NCBI GenBank assembly: GCA_024998815.1
Contig: JACEUQ010000002.1
Location: 1,192,501 to 1,256,500 of the forward strand
Reading direction: 5' to 3'
Length of the DNA: 64,000 bases
Source of the DNA: Opitutus sp.
GTDB lineage: Bacteria; Verrucomicrobiota; Verrucomicrobiia; Opitutales; Opitutaceae
Shown here: piece by piece, positions 34,955 to 42,421 of the stretch
How positions within the stretch are numbered: the first letter of the stretch is position 1
Layout: the number at the start of each line of letters is the position of its first letter
Notes under the pieces: generated by a model
Told to the model about the DNA's origin: nothing
Seen by the model: only the letters and a program-made list of their open reading frames with translations
Database searches by the model: none
Program-made: the position numbers and the translations under genes

Positions 34955-35404
34955 ATGCCCAACGCCTTCATCGATCTCCAGTCCCGCCTCGCCGCGCTGC
35001 TTGCCGTCGCTTTCCCGACCGACACGATCCTCACCGAAAAGCTCGGCGACCTGCCGCAGCAGATCGAAACCACCCTGCTCAACATCGGCTTCGGCATCGT
35101 AGTCACCACCGCACGCGGCACCGCTCAAAACCTCGATCAAGCCGGCTGGAGCCAGCCCATGCCCCTCGTCTTCCAGGAAGAGCTCACCGTTGCCGTTATC
35201 CACGCCCCGCTGCTCAAGACCGACCGCAATACCCTCGACGCCGTCTCCACCGCCATCGCCGCCCTCCACAACCAGCCCGTCGCCTTCGGCCAGCGCTCCA
35301 CGCCCCTCATCCGTGTGACCGGGCACGAGCTCGCCACCGACGCGCCCGACGGCGTCGTCGTGCATCACCTGCTCGTGCGCACCGTCCTCCCCTTTTCCGT
35401 CTGA
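34955..35404 (+). CDS. Tail terminator-like protein (149 aa)
   Basis: Order and size fit a tail terminator/gp37-like protein: an N-terminal helix (FIDLQSRLAALLAVAF), strands with NIGFGIVVTTARG, FQEELTVAVIHAPLL, a helix of regular AIAAL type and final strands HHLLVRTVLPF. It would cap the tail tube and join it to the head. No family can be named with certainty. Confidence 0.62.
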   Translation: MPNAFIDLQSRLAALLAVAFPTDTILTEKLGDLPQQIETTLLNIGFGIVVTTARGTAQNLDQAGWSQPMPLVFQEELTVAVIHAPLLKTDRNTLDAVSTAIAALHNQPVAFGQRSTPLIRVTGHELATDAPDGVVVHHLLVRTVLPFSV

Positions 35405-35439
35405 TTAGCAAAAACCAAACCTAAAGCACACCTCCTCCA

Positions 35440-36252
35440 ATGGCCGTTAATTCCAACCTCCAAAACATCCGCAGCATGGTAATCGGCACCACCGCCGAGT
35501 TCGCCTTCGCGGAAAATGCCACCTCCGCTGCCCTCGCTGGCGGTGTTTCCTTCCCGTTCCGCGATTTCGGTAACATGACCGTCGTCGATGTCGACTCCAC
35601 CGTCGAAACCGAGGGTCGCATCGTCTCCGTACGCGGCATCCGTCGCCAGATCTCCAACGAGCCCACCCTCACCAAGCTGTCGTTTAAGTTGAAGAGCAAC
35701 GAGGCCGACCCCTACAAGCTGGCCTACGCTTTTAACGCCAACATCGTCGGCGACTTCTTACAAGCCGCCCTGACCGCCACCGCCGGTCAGCCGCTCGACT
35801 TCAGCGTCGCCCCCGCCGTGATCGGTCGCTGGTACCAGCTGCGCACTGCAGGCGGCGTCTCGGTGCGTAACGTCACCGCGTTGACCATCACGACCCTCAC
35901 GGAAAACACCGACTTCGTGGTGGACCGCGACCTTGGCCGCGTGCGTTTCCTCACGTCGCAAGCGGTGAGCCGCACGCCCACGATCACCGCCTCGGCCATC
36001 ACCGCCGATCCGTCGAACTTGGCGATGACTCAGCTCAACCCGATGCAGACGGCCATCCGCCGTGGTTACGGCCGCTTGGCCTTCTTCGACCGCGACAGCA
36101 CCAACAAAGTGTTCCTCGATTATGTCGACTTCAACTGCGAGGTCATCCTCGACGGCAACGGCCTGAATGCGCAGGACGGCAAGAGCGCCGCTGAAGTGAG
36201 CCTCATGGTCACGATCCTCGACGTCTCGGGCAGCCTCTTCGTCCGCAGCTAA
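35440..36252 (+). CDS. Major tail tube protein
   Basis: The 270-residue beta-rich protein (VSFPFRDFGNMTVVDVDSTVETEG, LTKLSFKLKSNEADPYKLAYAF, FLDYVDFNCEVILDGNG) is placed between the terminator and the chaperone gene, where tube proteins are found in long-tailed phages. Its size and strand content fit a siphovirus tube subunit. There is no sheath protein gene, so the tail is not contractile. Confidence 0.72.
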   Translation: MAVNSNLQNIRSMVIGTTAEFAFAENATSAALAGGVSFPFRDFGNMTVVDVDSTVETEGRIVSVRGIRRQISNEPTLTKLSFKLKSNEADPYKLAYAFNANIVGDFLQAALTATAGQPLDFSVAPAVIGRWYQLRTAGGVSVRNVTALTITTLTENTDFVVDRDLGRVRFLTSQAVSRTPTITASAITADPSNLAMTQLNPMQTAIRRGYGRLAFFDRDSTNKVFLDYVDFNCEVILDGNGLNAQDGKSAAEVSLMVTILDVSGSLFVRS

Positions 36253-36272
36253 GCCGAGGAACTCAACCCAAC

Positions 36273-36301
36273 TGCGCCCCGCGAATAAACCGTGGGGCGC
36301 A
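36273..36301 (+). other. Hairpin between tail tube and chaperone genes
   Basis: Perfect 8-bp arms TGCGCCCC and GGGGCGCA surround a 13-nt loop. No U-run follows. It may lower readthrough from the strongly expressed tail tube gene into the chaperone gene. Confidence 0.55.
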
Positions 36302-36312
36302 ACCCATCCACC

Positions 36313-36744
36313 ATGTCCCTGCTCAACCACACGCCCTTCACCGTCGCGAAGACCGACGGCACCCACGAACAGCTCGCCCTCGGGCGCCTCTCGATTCGCA
36401 ACCTCTATCTGTTCGCCCAAAAACTCGCTGCCACCGATGGCGTCGGGCTGGTTGTTTTGGCCACGGGTAAGAGCGCCGACTGGGTCGATACGCTCACACC
36501 GGCCGCGTTTGGCGAACTGCACAAGAAGATCATCGAGCTAAATTTTCCAGCGGCGACCGAGATCGCGAAGGGCGATCCCCGGCTCGCCGCCCTGCTCATG
36601 CCCTTCATTCAAGAGGTTCAGATCCTGAGCGTGATCGCGGTCTCGGCTGGGATGAACTTGCCCGCCTTGTTGCCCGTGCCTGCGCCCTCGGAGTCGAAGG
36701 TGGATGCCGCGAGCGAGTCCTCGACCTCTGCCCCGATCATCTGA
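36313..36744 (+). CDS. Tail assembly chaperone
   Basis: The 143-residue protein is in the place of lambda gpG/P2 gpE. It begins with a beta domain (LNHTPFTVAKTDGTHEQLALGRLS), followed by helices and a Ser/Pro-rich end. ATG 36313 is preferred over the GTG-type upstream extension that reads through the hairpin. The stop overlaps a second start as TGATG, and a -1 frame stays open before and after it. Confidence 0.7.
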   Translation: MSLLNHTPFTVAKTDGTHEQLALGRLSIRNLYLFAQKLAATDGVGLVVLATGKSADWVDTLTPAAFGELHKKIIELNFPAATEIAKGDPRLAALLMPFIQEVQILSVIAVSAGMNLPALLPVPAPSESKVDAASESSTSAPII

Positions 36745-36890
36745 TGGCGATCCTTGCCGAACATCATCGCCTCCGGGCTGAACAAAACCTGCAGCTGCTG
36801 CTCTGCGTGAACCACGGTTTCAACGGCGGCGATGGGGCCACGAAGCTAGCCGAACAGTTCAGCGCTGAAGCCTCTAGTTCAACCCGCTAG
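36744..36890 (+). CDS. Second tail chaperone frame (T-like), coupled
   Basis: The 48-residue frame (MAILAEHHRLRAEQNLQLLL ...) starts at the TGATG overlap and is in the -1 frame of the chaperone. In siphoviruses and P2-like phages the chaperone is made in two forms through a -1 slip. The -1 frame is open back to at least 36660, but I find no classic slippery heptamer, so stop-start re-initiation is also possible. Confidence 0.5.
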   Translation: MAILAEHHRLRAEQNLQLLLCVNHGFNGGDGATKLAEQFSAEASSSTR

Positions 36891-37074
36891 GTCCAAGTCC
36901 CTGCGAAGCCCGCACCCGCTCACACTCCGCACGCCGCTGTTTGGCGGTCGCCTTATCTCCCACCCAAAGCACCGCCAGGCACAGGCCGCAGGCCAGCATC
37001 ACCGGCAGCACATCACGCACCATCAACGACGCTATAATCCCCCCGAAAAAAAACAGGATTAGCAGCGCCTTCAT
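36874..37074 (-). CDS. Antisense small membrane protein (66 aa)
   Basis: The minus-strand frame fills the 193-bp gap before the tape measure almost exactly. The product has two hydrophobic helices (ALLILFFFGGIIASLMV and DVLPVMLACGLCLAVLWVG) and a basic tail (KATAKQRRAECERVRAS), which is typical of small inner membrane proteins. The ATG is preceded by a GTGTGGGA stretch, a weak ribosome site. Read on the plus strand the same DNA has no protein-like frame. Function is unknown. Confidence 0.6.
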   Translation of the reverse strand: MKALLILFFFGGIIASLMVRDVLPVMLACGLCLAVLWVGDKATAKQRRAECERVRASQGLGPSGLN

Positions 37075-37083
37075 TCCCACACC

Positions 37084-39636
37084 ATGAGCCAAGTAGACCT
37101 CCAAATCAAGATCGGCGTCGCCACGCAGCTGGAGCAACTGCGTGCCATGGAGTCTCAGTTTGCCAAGAATATCGTGCAACTGCGCACCCTTGGCACAGGG
37201 GGTGCCGAAGCCTTGCAGAAGGTCGAAAAGAACCTCGGGCTGGTGCGTAGTCAGCTCGCCAGCATTGGCGGCATGGGTAAGGTCAGCGAGGCTGTGGGCG
37301 ATGTGTTTAAGTCCATCCCTGTCGTGGGAACGGCGATGAACATGCTCAACGGCTCCGCTGCCGCCGTGGGCGTGGGGCTCACAGCTGCCGCTTATGCCGC
37401 CAACCAGTTTCACGCCTCGCTCCAGTTCGCCGATAACCTCCAGGATGTCTCCGAGCAGCTCGGTGTGTCTGCCTCCAATTTACAGGCTCTCAACGCCCAT
37501 TTCGGCGACGCCGGTATCAAGGCCCCGCAAGTCGCGCAGACAATGCAACGCCTCAGCCTGGCACTGGCAGGGGCGGCCTCCGGGAGTCAGCCGCTCATCA
37601 CGGCGTTTTCATCGCTGGGTCTGTCGGTTGAAACGCTTCGTGGGCTCGCTCCCGACGAAGCACTGGCCCGCGTTGGTGCCGCCTTGGCGGCGCATGCAGG
37701 CAGTGCCGAAGCTGCGGCCGCCGCCACAGCCATCCTTGGGCGGGGTACAGGCAAGCTCCTCGCCGCACTCAAAGAACTAGGCGCGGCTGGGCTGGAAAAA
37801 ACCACCTCCGCGATGACGGAGGCGGGGCGTGTCCTCGACGATGCGATGGTTAAAAAGCTGGCTGCTGCCAACCAGAAGCTCGAAGAGCTGGACCAACGCT
37901 GGACCATTTTTAAGGCCGGTCTGGTGGGCATTGTTCTTCCGGGCGACCCCATCACCGGGCCCCGTGGCCGTGCCGGGGCCTACGCCAAAGTAAATCAGCC
38001 CCCAGCACCTGCGGCACGATCTGCCCTCGAAGCCCTCGCCGCCCAACCACTCAAGCCGGTTAAGACCGAAGCCGAGATCCTTCGCGCCACTCAGTCCTCC
38101 CGTCGGGTAGCCCCCGAACTGCTAGAGGAAAATCGGGGCAAACTTCGCGCCGAGTCGCAGGCCAACCAGCTTTCCAACGCTCCGATCCTCGCCGCCCGCG
38201 CTGAACTCGCCACGCTCGCCGCCACTAAAAAGGCGACGCTGGATGCTGCCGAAGCCGCCAAGGCACTCGCCGAGGCCAAGGCCCCGATCCTCGCCGAACA
38301 GGCAAAGCTCGATGCCGCCATTGACGCTGCGCAAACCAAGCAACTCGACCTCGCCACCCAGCTTGCCCTGGCTGAAGACGCCCGCCACCGCGTGATCATG
38401 CAGATGCCGGCCGCCGAAGATCAATCGGTGCAGGCGGCCAAGGACCGGCTGGCTCTCACCACCCAGCTTGCCGCGATCGACGCCGACATTGTTGCCACGA
38501 AAAACGCCCAAGCTGAAGCCGACAAGGCACTCGCCGAGAAGGCTGCTAAAGCCATAGCAGACGCCAAAGAGCTAAAGCTAAAAGAAGAGCAACTCGCGGC
38601 CGCTCGCAGGATCGCCACTGGGGATGCCGCGATTTCTAATCTTAAAAATGATCCGCTCGCTCTTAATGAGACCAAGCGCAAAGGTGAGATCGCTCTGTAT
38701 GCGGAACAAAACCGCTTCATCAAAGAGCGGATCGACCTGCTCAATAAAGAGCGGGAATCAGCGACCGATGTTCGCCGTGGTCAAATTGACTCCGAGGTCT
38801 CTGGACTCAATGCCAAGGCTGGCGAGAACAACATATCAAGCATCAACGCGCAGGCTAAGTCTATAGGCACCGGCGCGACCCAAGGAGCCGTGGAATACCT
38901 TAACAGCATCCCTGATGCCGCCGGTCGGGCGTCGGTTGCCGTCTTGTCCGTTGCCCAGGGCTTGGAGAACGGCATCGGCTCAAGCCTGCAAGGACTGATC
39001 AATCAAACAATGACTTGGGGGCAGGCGCTGGCTAACATCGGCCAGTCCATCGTTGATTCAATCATTGGGGCATTTGTGAGGATGGCCGCCCAGTGGATCA
39101 CCCAGCAAATCGTCATGGCGGTATTTGGTAATGCCATCCGCGCCGCTCAGCTTGCAGCGCTCCTGCCCGTCACCTCGGCAACCTTGGCAATGTGGGCTCC
39201 AGCGGCAACCGCAGCGAGTATCGCAACCATGGGCGGCGCAGCAGTCACCGGCGCGGCCGCCTCTAAAGCCGCGATCATTAGCAGTGTCGCCGGTTTTGCC
39301 GAAGGCGGTCGAATCTCAGGGCCCGGCACCGGTACCAGCGATGATGTGTTTATTAGGGCATCAAACGGCGAATTCATGATGACAGCTCAGGCCACGGCCA
39401 AATACGAGCCGCTGCTAAAGCAAATGAATGCGGGTAACTTTAACCCCGGCCAGTTGGCGACAAACACAGTCAGCAGTGGGGCTACATCGCCCGTGCAGGC
39501 AGGCGGCAACACGCAGATCAACATCGGCCTCATGGGCTACATGACCCCGCAGCAGTGGGCCGCCAGCCAAGAAGGCCAAGCCCACATCCTCGATATCGTG
39601 TCCCGCAATATCCACACGATCACCGGCAACGGCTAA
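37084..39636 (+). CDS. Tail tape measure protein
   Basis: The 850-residue protein sets tail length. It has a helical N-terminal half with long Ala-rich coiled coils (about residues 330-560), then a hydrophobic part (MTWGQALANIGQSIVDSIIGAFVRMA and WITQQIVMAVFGNAI), and a C-terminal Gly-rich FAEGGRISGPGTGTSDDVF region that is common to tape measure proteins. Assuming 1.5 angstrom per residue, the tail would be about 130 nm long, a siphovirus value. Confidence 0.85.
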   Translation: MSQVDLQIKIGVATQLEQLRAMESQFAKNIVQLRTLGTGGAEALQKVEKNLGLVRSQLASIGGMGKVSEAVGDVFKSIPVVGTAMNMLNGSAAAVGVGLTAAAYAANQFHASLQFADNLQDVSEQLGVSASNLQALNAHFGDAGIKAPQVAQTMQRLSLALAGAASGSQPLITAFSSLGLSVETLRGLAPDEALARVGAALAAHAGSAEAAAAATAILGRGTGKLLAALKELGAAGLEKTTSAMTEAGRVLDDAMVKKLAAANQKLEELDQRWTIFKAGLVGIVLPGDPITGPRGRAGAYAKVNQPPAPAARSALEALAAQPLKPVKTEAEILRATQSSRRVAPELLEENRGKLRAESQANQLSNAPILAARAELATLAATKKATLDAAEAAKALAEAKAPILAEQAKLDAAIDAAQTKQLDLATQLALAEDARHRVIMQMPAAEDQSVQAAKDRLALTTQLAAIDADIVATKNAQAEADKALAEKAAKAIADAKELKLKEEQLAAARRIATGDAAISNLKNDPLALNETKRKGEIALYAEQNRFIKERIDLLNKERESATDVRRGQIDSEVSGLNAKAGENNISSINAQAKSIGTGATQGAVEYLNSIPDAAGRASVAVLSVAQGLENGIGSSLQGLINQTMTWGQALANIGQSIVDSIIGAFVRMAAQWITQQIVMAVFGNAIRAAQLAALLPVTSATLAMWAPAATAASIATMGGAAVTGAAASKAAIISSVAGFAEGGRISGPGTGTSDDVFIRASNGEFMMTAQATAKYEPLLKQMNAGNFNPGQLATNTVSSGATSPVQAGGNTQINIGLMGYMTPQQWAASQEGQAHILDIVSRNIHTITGNG

Positions 39637-39664
39637 CTTCGAAGCTCCCAGCTCATAGCTCCGC

Positions 39665-41737
39665 ATGATCCCGCTCACCTACAATTCCCAGAGCCTCTAC
39701 CTGCTCGACGACCTGCCCGACTGGGGCACGCCGATCAAGGCGACGGCCTCGCTCCTCACCGCTCAGGAGTCGGGCCTGACCGACCGCGAAGCCCGCCGCG
39801 CTCACGGTGAAACCCTCCGCCTGCGCCTGCGTTATCAGATCAAGGTGAGCGGCACCGATGCTCGCCAACTGGCAGCCGGACTCCGAGCGCACCAAAATGA
39901 GCCGGTATGCGCCCCGCTCTGGCCTGCCGCTTGCGCATGGTCCGCCCGTGCTTCGGCTGACATCACCGGCGGACTCAAGGCCGTGTTCCCGGCTGCCGGT
40001 GGAACGCCGCGCATTTACCAAACGGGCGACACCGAGCCCTCCAGCCCCACGCCCTCGGCCAACGACACCCTTGTCCCGCTCGTCGTCGGCTATTTGGAAA
40101 GCCGCGACCTACGCTGGATCACCGACGGCTTTTGCTCCTTCGACGTGGCCCTCGTCGAAAATTCACCTGCGATCTGGGCGATCACGCCCGCAGCCTACAC
40201 CGCGCCCGCAGGCCCGTTGCCGAGTGGCTACGGCACCGCCCCCCGCCTGTTTCCATTTTTAACCCATTGGGACGGCCCGCGCACCGGCTACACCCTGCGC
40301 ATCGCCCGCGACGAAATCGGCTTCGGCCGCCAGACCTCCGACGTCGCCCGCGCTGCGGCCGTTGCCCGCACGGTCGAACAAACAGCGTGGGCCTCCACTG
40401 CCGACGGTTGGAGTGCCTCCAAGCTGCTGGCCTTCTTCGCTGCCCACGGTGCGGGCGCGTCTTTTTGGGCCTCGGGCCAGCAGTCCGCCGCCGTCCTCGC
40501 CTCCAACCTTGCGGCCTCTGCCACGACCGCGACCGTCACCGACACGACTGGCCTCGTGATTGGTGACCGCTTGGGCCTCGTCCAAAAAGGCCAGCTCACC
40601 GGCTGGGTTGGTCCGCTCACGACCATTGCCAGCCCCACGATTTCCTTCCTTTCCTCGGGCAACGCTGCGAGCCCTGCCGCCACGACCTCACTCGTGCCGC
40701 TGCTGCTGGCCCGTTTCGACAGCCCGAAACTTGAGCTGGAATGGATCACCGACCGCCTCGCCACGGCCTCCTTCCGCGTGCGCGAGCTGCCCCCCGAGCT
40801 GGCACTGCCCGCCGGTGAAACCCTCGGCACGACCCTCGGCAACCTCACGCCCCGCGCATGGATTTATCTGTTCGAGCGTAACTACGAAGCCGGTGGGACA
40901 ATCCCCTATTTCTTCACGTCGTATGAGCGCGATTTGTATGTCGATGACGCTGATCCGGTCTTAGGCGGCGCTACGATTGCGTTTACGCGGATCACCCACG
41001 GCGACATCAAGACCGGCCTCGCCCTCGATCGTGACGAGCTTTCAATCGACTGCGACGGCCTTGATGTCGCCCCGCTGCTCGATGTCGCGCTTCTGCGAAT
41101 GGACGTGCCGCTGACTCTTAGGGTCTATCGCGCTATTTTGATAGGCGGCATCGCGTACAATCTCACGGCCGCTTGGTCGGGCGAAGTCGTTTCAGCCTCG
41201 ATTAAAGGCAAACGTATTTCCGCCAAGGCGACCGCCCTCGGTTCGGCCTTCGACCGCAAAGCCCCGCGTTTTTACCTACAGCCCGGCTGCAATCACGGCC
41301 TATTTTCTATGGGTTGCGGCCTGAGTAAGTCCACTTTTGTGCACACTGCAATTTTGACCGCTGTGGGCACGGCAGGTTTTCCGTACACCTTCACCATTGG
41401 CTCTCTCGCCCGCTCGGGCGGAGCCGTGCTCACCGCTGCCGATATTTTCGCAGGTGGGTGGGCCGATATAAATCCGGGCATGGGTAATCTCCGCGCCATC
41501 CTCGCATCGACCGCTGTCGTGGGCGGCTCCTGCGTGCTCACGCTTTCCGGCGACCCTTCGCCGTTCCCGAGCAACGGCACCGCCATCCTAATCTATCCCG
41601 GCTGCGACGGCCGCCGAGAAACCTGCGCGGGCACGTTTAATAATTACGCCAATTTTGGCGGCCACCCCTTCGTGCCCACCGGCAACCCCAGCTTGTTTAA
41701 ACTCTCCAGCGACGCCGGAAGTGGCGGCAAAAAGTAA
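39665..41737 (+). CDS. Distal tail protein, DUF2163/BR0599-like
   Basis: The 690-residue protein has a C-terminal half with the DUF2163/phage BR0599 pattern: HGDIKTGLALDRDELSIDCD, DVPLTLRVYRAILIGG, and the Cys-bearing LQPGCNHGLFSMGCGLS. In gene transfer agents and related siphoviruses such proteins form the tail hub with metal or cluster-bound cysteines. The N-terminal 350 residues form another beta domain (DIT-like). It follows the tape measure as in GTA and Rhodobacter phages. Confidence 0.75.
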   Translation: MIPLTYNSQSLYLLDDLPDWGTPIKATASLLTAQESGLTDREARRAHGETLRLRLRYQIKVSGTDARQLAAGLRAHQNEPVCAPLWPAACAWSARASADITGGLKAVFPAAGGTPRIYQTGDTEPSSPTPSANDTLVPLVVGYLESRDLRWITDGFCSFDVALVENSPAIWAITPAAYTAPAGPLPSGYGTAPRLFPFLTHWDGPRTGYTLRIARDEIGFGRQTSDVARAAAVARTVEQTAWASTADGWSASKLLAFFAAHGAGASFWASGQQSAAVLASNLAASATTATVTDTTGLVIGDRLGLVQKGQLTGWVGPLTTIASPTISFLSSGNAASPAATTSLVPLLLARFDSPKLELEWITDRLATASFRVRELPPELALPAGETLGTTLGNLTPRAWIYLFERNYEAGGTIPYFFTSYERDLYVDDADPVLGGATIAFTRITHGDIKTGLALDRDELSIDCDGLDVAPLLDVALLRMDVPLTLRVYRAILIGGIAYNLTAAWSGEVVSASIKGKRISAKATALGSAFDRKAPRFYLQPGCNHGLFSMGCGLSKSTFVHTAILTAVGTAGFPYTFTIGSLARSGGAVLTAADIFAGGWADINPGMGNLRAILASTAVVGGSCVLTLSGDPSPFPSNGTAILIYPGCDGRRETCAGTFNNYANFGGHPFVPTGNPSLFKLSSDAGSGGKK

Positions 41738-41769
41738 GCGCCGGACAATTGACGACCCATTAAACAGAC

Positions 41770-42216
41770 ATGCGCCCCGAAACCCTCAACATCGACGCAC
41801 TCACCACCAATGCCTTCCTGTGGCGCGGCACGCCTTTTGCGCCCAACTCCTGCGAGCGCGGCCCGCGTGGCGGCGTGTGCTGCCACCTGCTCGTTGCCGA
41901 ACTCTACAAGTCGGCTGGCCTCGATCTGGGCGAAGTCCCCCACGGCCCTCCCGGCCACGCCCGCAGCGGTGCGCCCTCGATCATGGTGCCGTGGCTCGAT
42001 GCCAGCCCCCTCTTCCAGCTCCTAGCTCCAAGTTCCCAGCTCGAACCCGGCGACCTGCTCGGCTTCACCCTTGGCAGCACGATTCACCACCTCGCGATCC
42101 TTCTGCCCGGTGACCAAATCGTGCACGCGATTAACCACATGGGCGTGGTCATCACCCCGCGCCTCGACGCCACTTGGGCGAGCCGCCACGCCGCCACTTG
42201 GAGGCCCATCGCATGA
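41770..42216 (+). CDS. NlpC/P60-family tail peptidase
   Basis: The 148-residue protein has the catalytic Cys in a GGVCCHLLVAELYKSAGLDLG helix and the His in GSTIHHLAILLPGD. It probably cuts peptidoglycan cross-links during DNA injection, as lambda tail protein K does. It lies between the hub and the tail tip genes, as usual. No separate endolysin gene was found, so this is the only clear wall-cutting enzyme of the prophage. Confidence 0.78.
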   Translation: MRPETLNIDALTTNAFLWRGTPFAPNSCERGPRGGVCCHLLVAELYKSAGLDLGEVPHGPPGHARSGAPSIMVPWLDASPLFQLLAPSSQLEPGDLLGFTLGSTIHHLAILLPGDQIVHAINHMGVVITPRLDATWASRHAATWRPIA

Positions 42217-42410
42217 GCTTTGGCGGATCTAAAAAACCCAACCCGACGCCTGACACGGGCAACGTGCAGCAAAACGAGGTCGCGACCAATCAACAGGCCG
42301 TCGCCATCCCGCTCGTCATGGGCACGAACAAAGTCGCGCTGCGCTGGATCACGCCAGCCACGAACCAATTCACCAAACCCGCGCCAACTCAACGGCCCGG
42401 CAAAAAGTAG
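42213..42410 (+). CDS. Small tail protein (65 aa)
   Basis: ATG 42213 overlaps the previous stop (ATGA). The product has a Gly/Pro-rich start (SFGGSKKPNPTPDTGNVQQNE) and one beta segment (VAIPLVMGTNKVALRWI). It lies before the J-like protein and may be an adaptor, perhaps like a GTA tail accessory part. No family is recognised. Confidence 0.6.
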   Translation: MSFGGSKKPNPTPDTGNVQQNEVATNQQAVAIPLVMGTNKVALRWITPATNQFTKPAPTQRPGKK

Positions 42411-42421
42411 TCGTTAAAACT

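Noticed and set aside
36874-37413. 179-codon minus-strand frame reaching into the tape measure gene
   Set aside because: Only the last 66 codons look like protein; the first part is antisense to the tape measure, so the start was placed at 37074.
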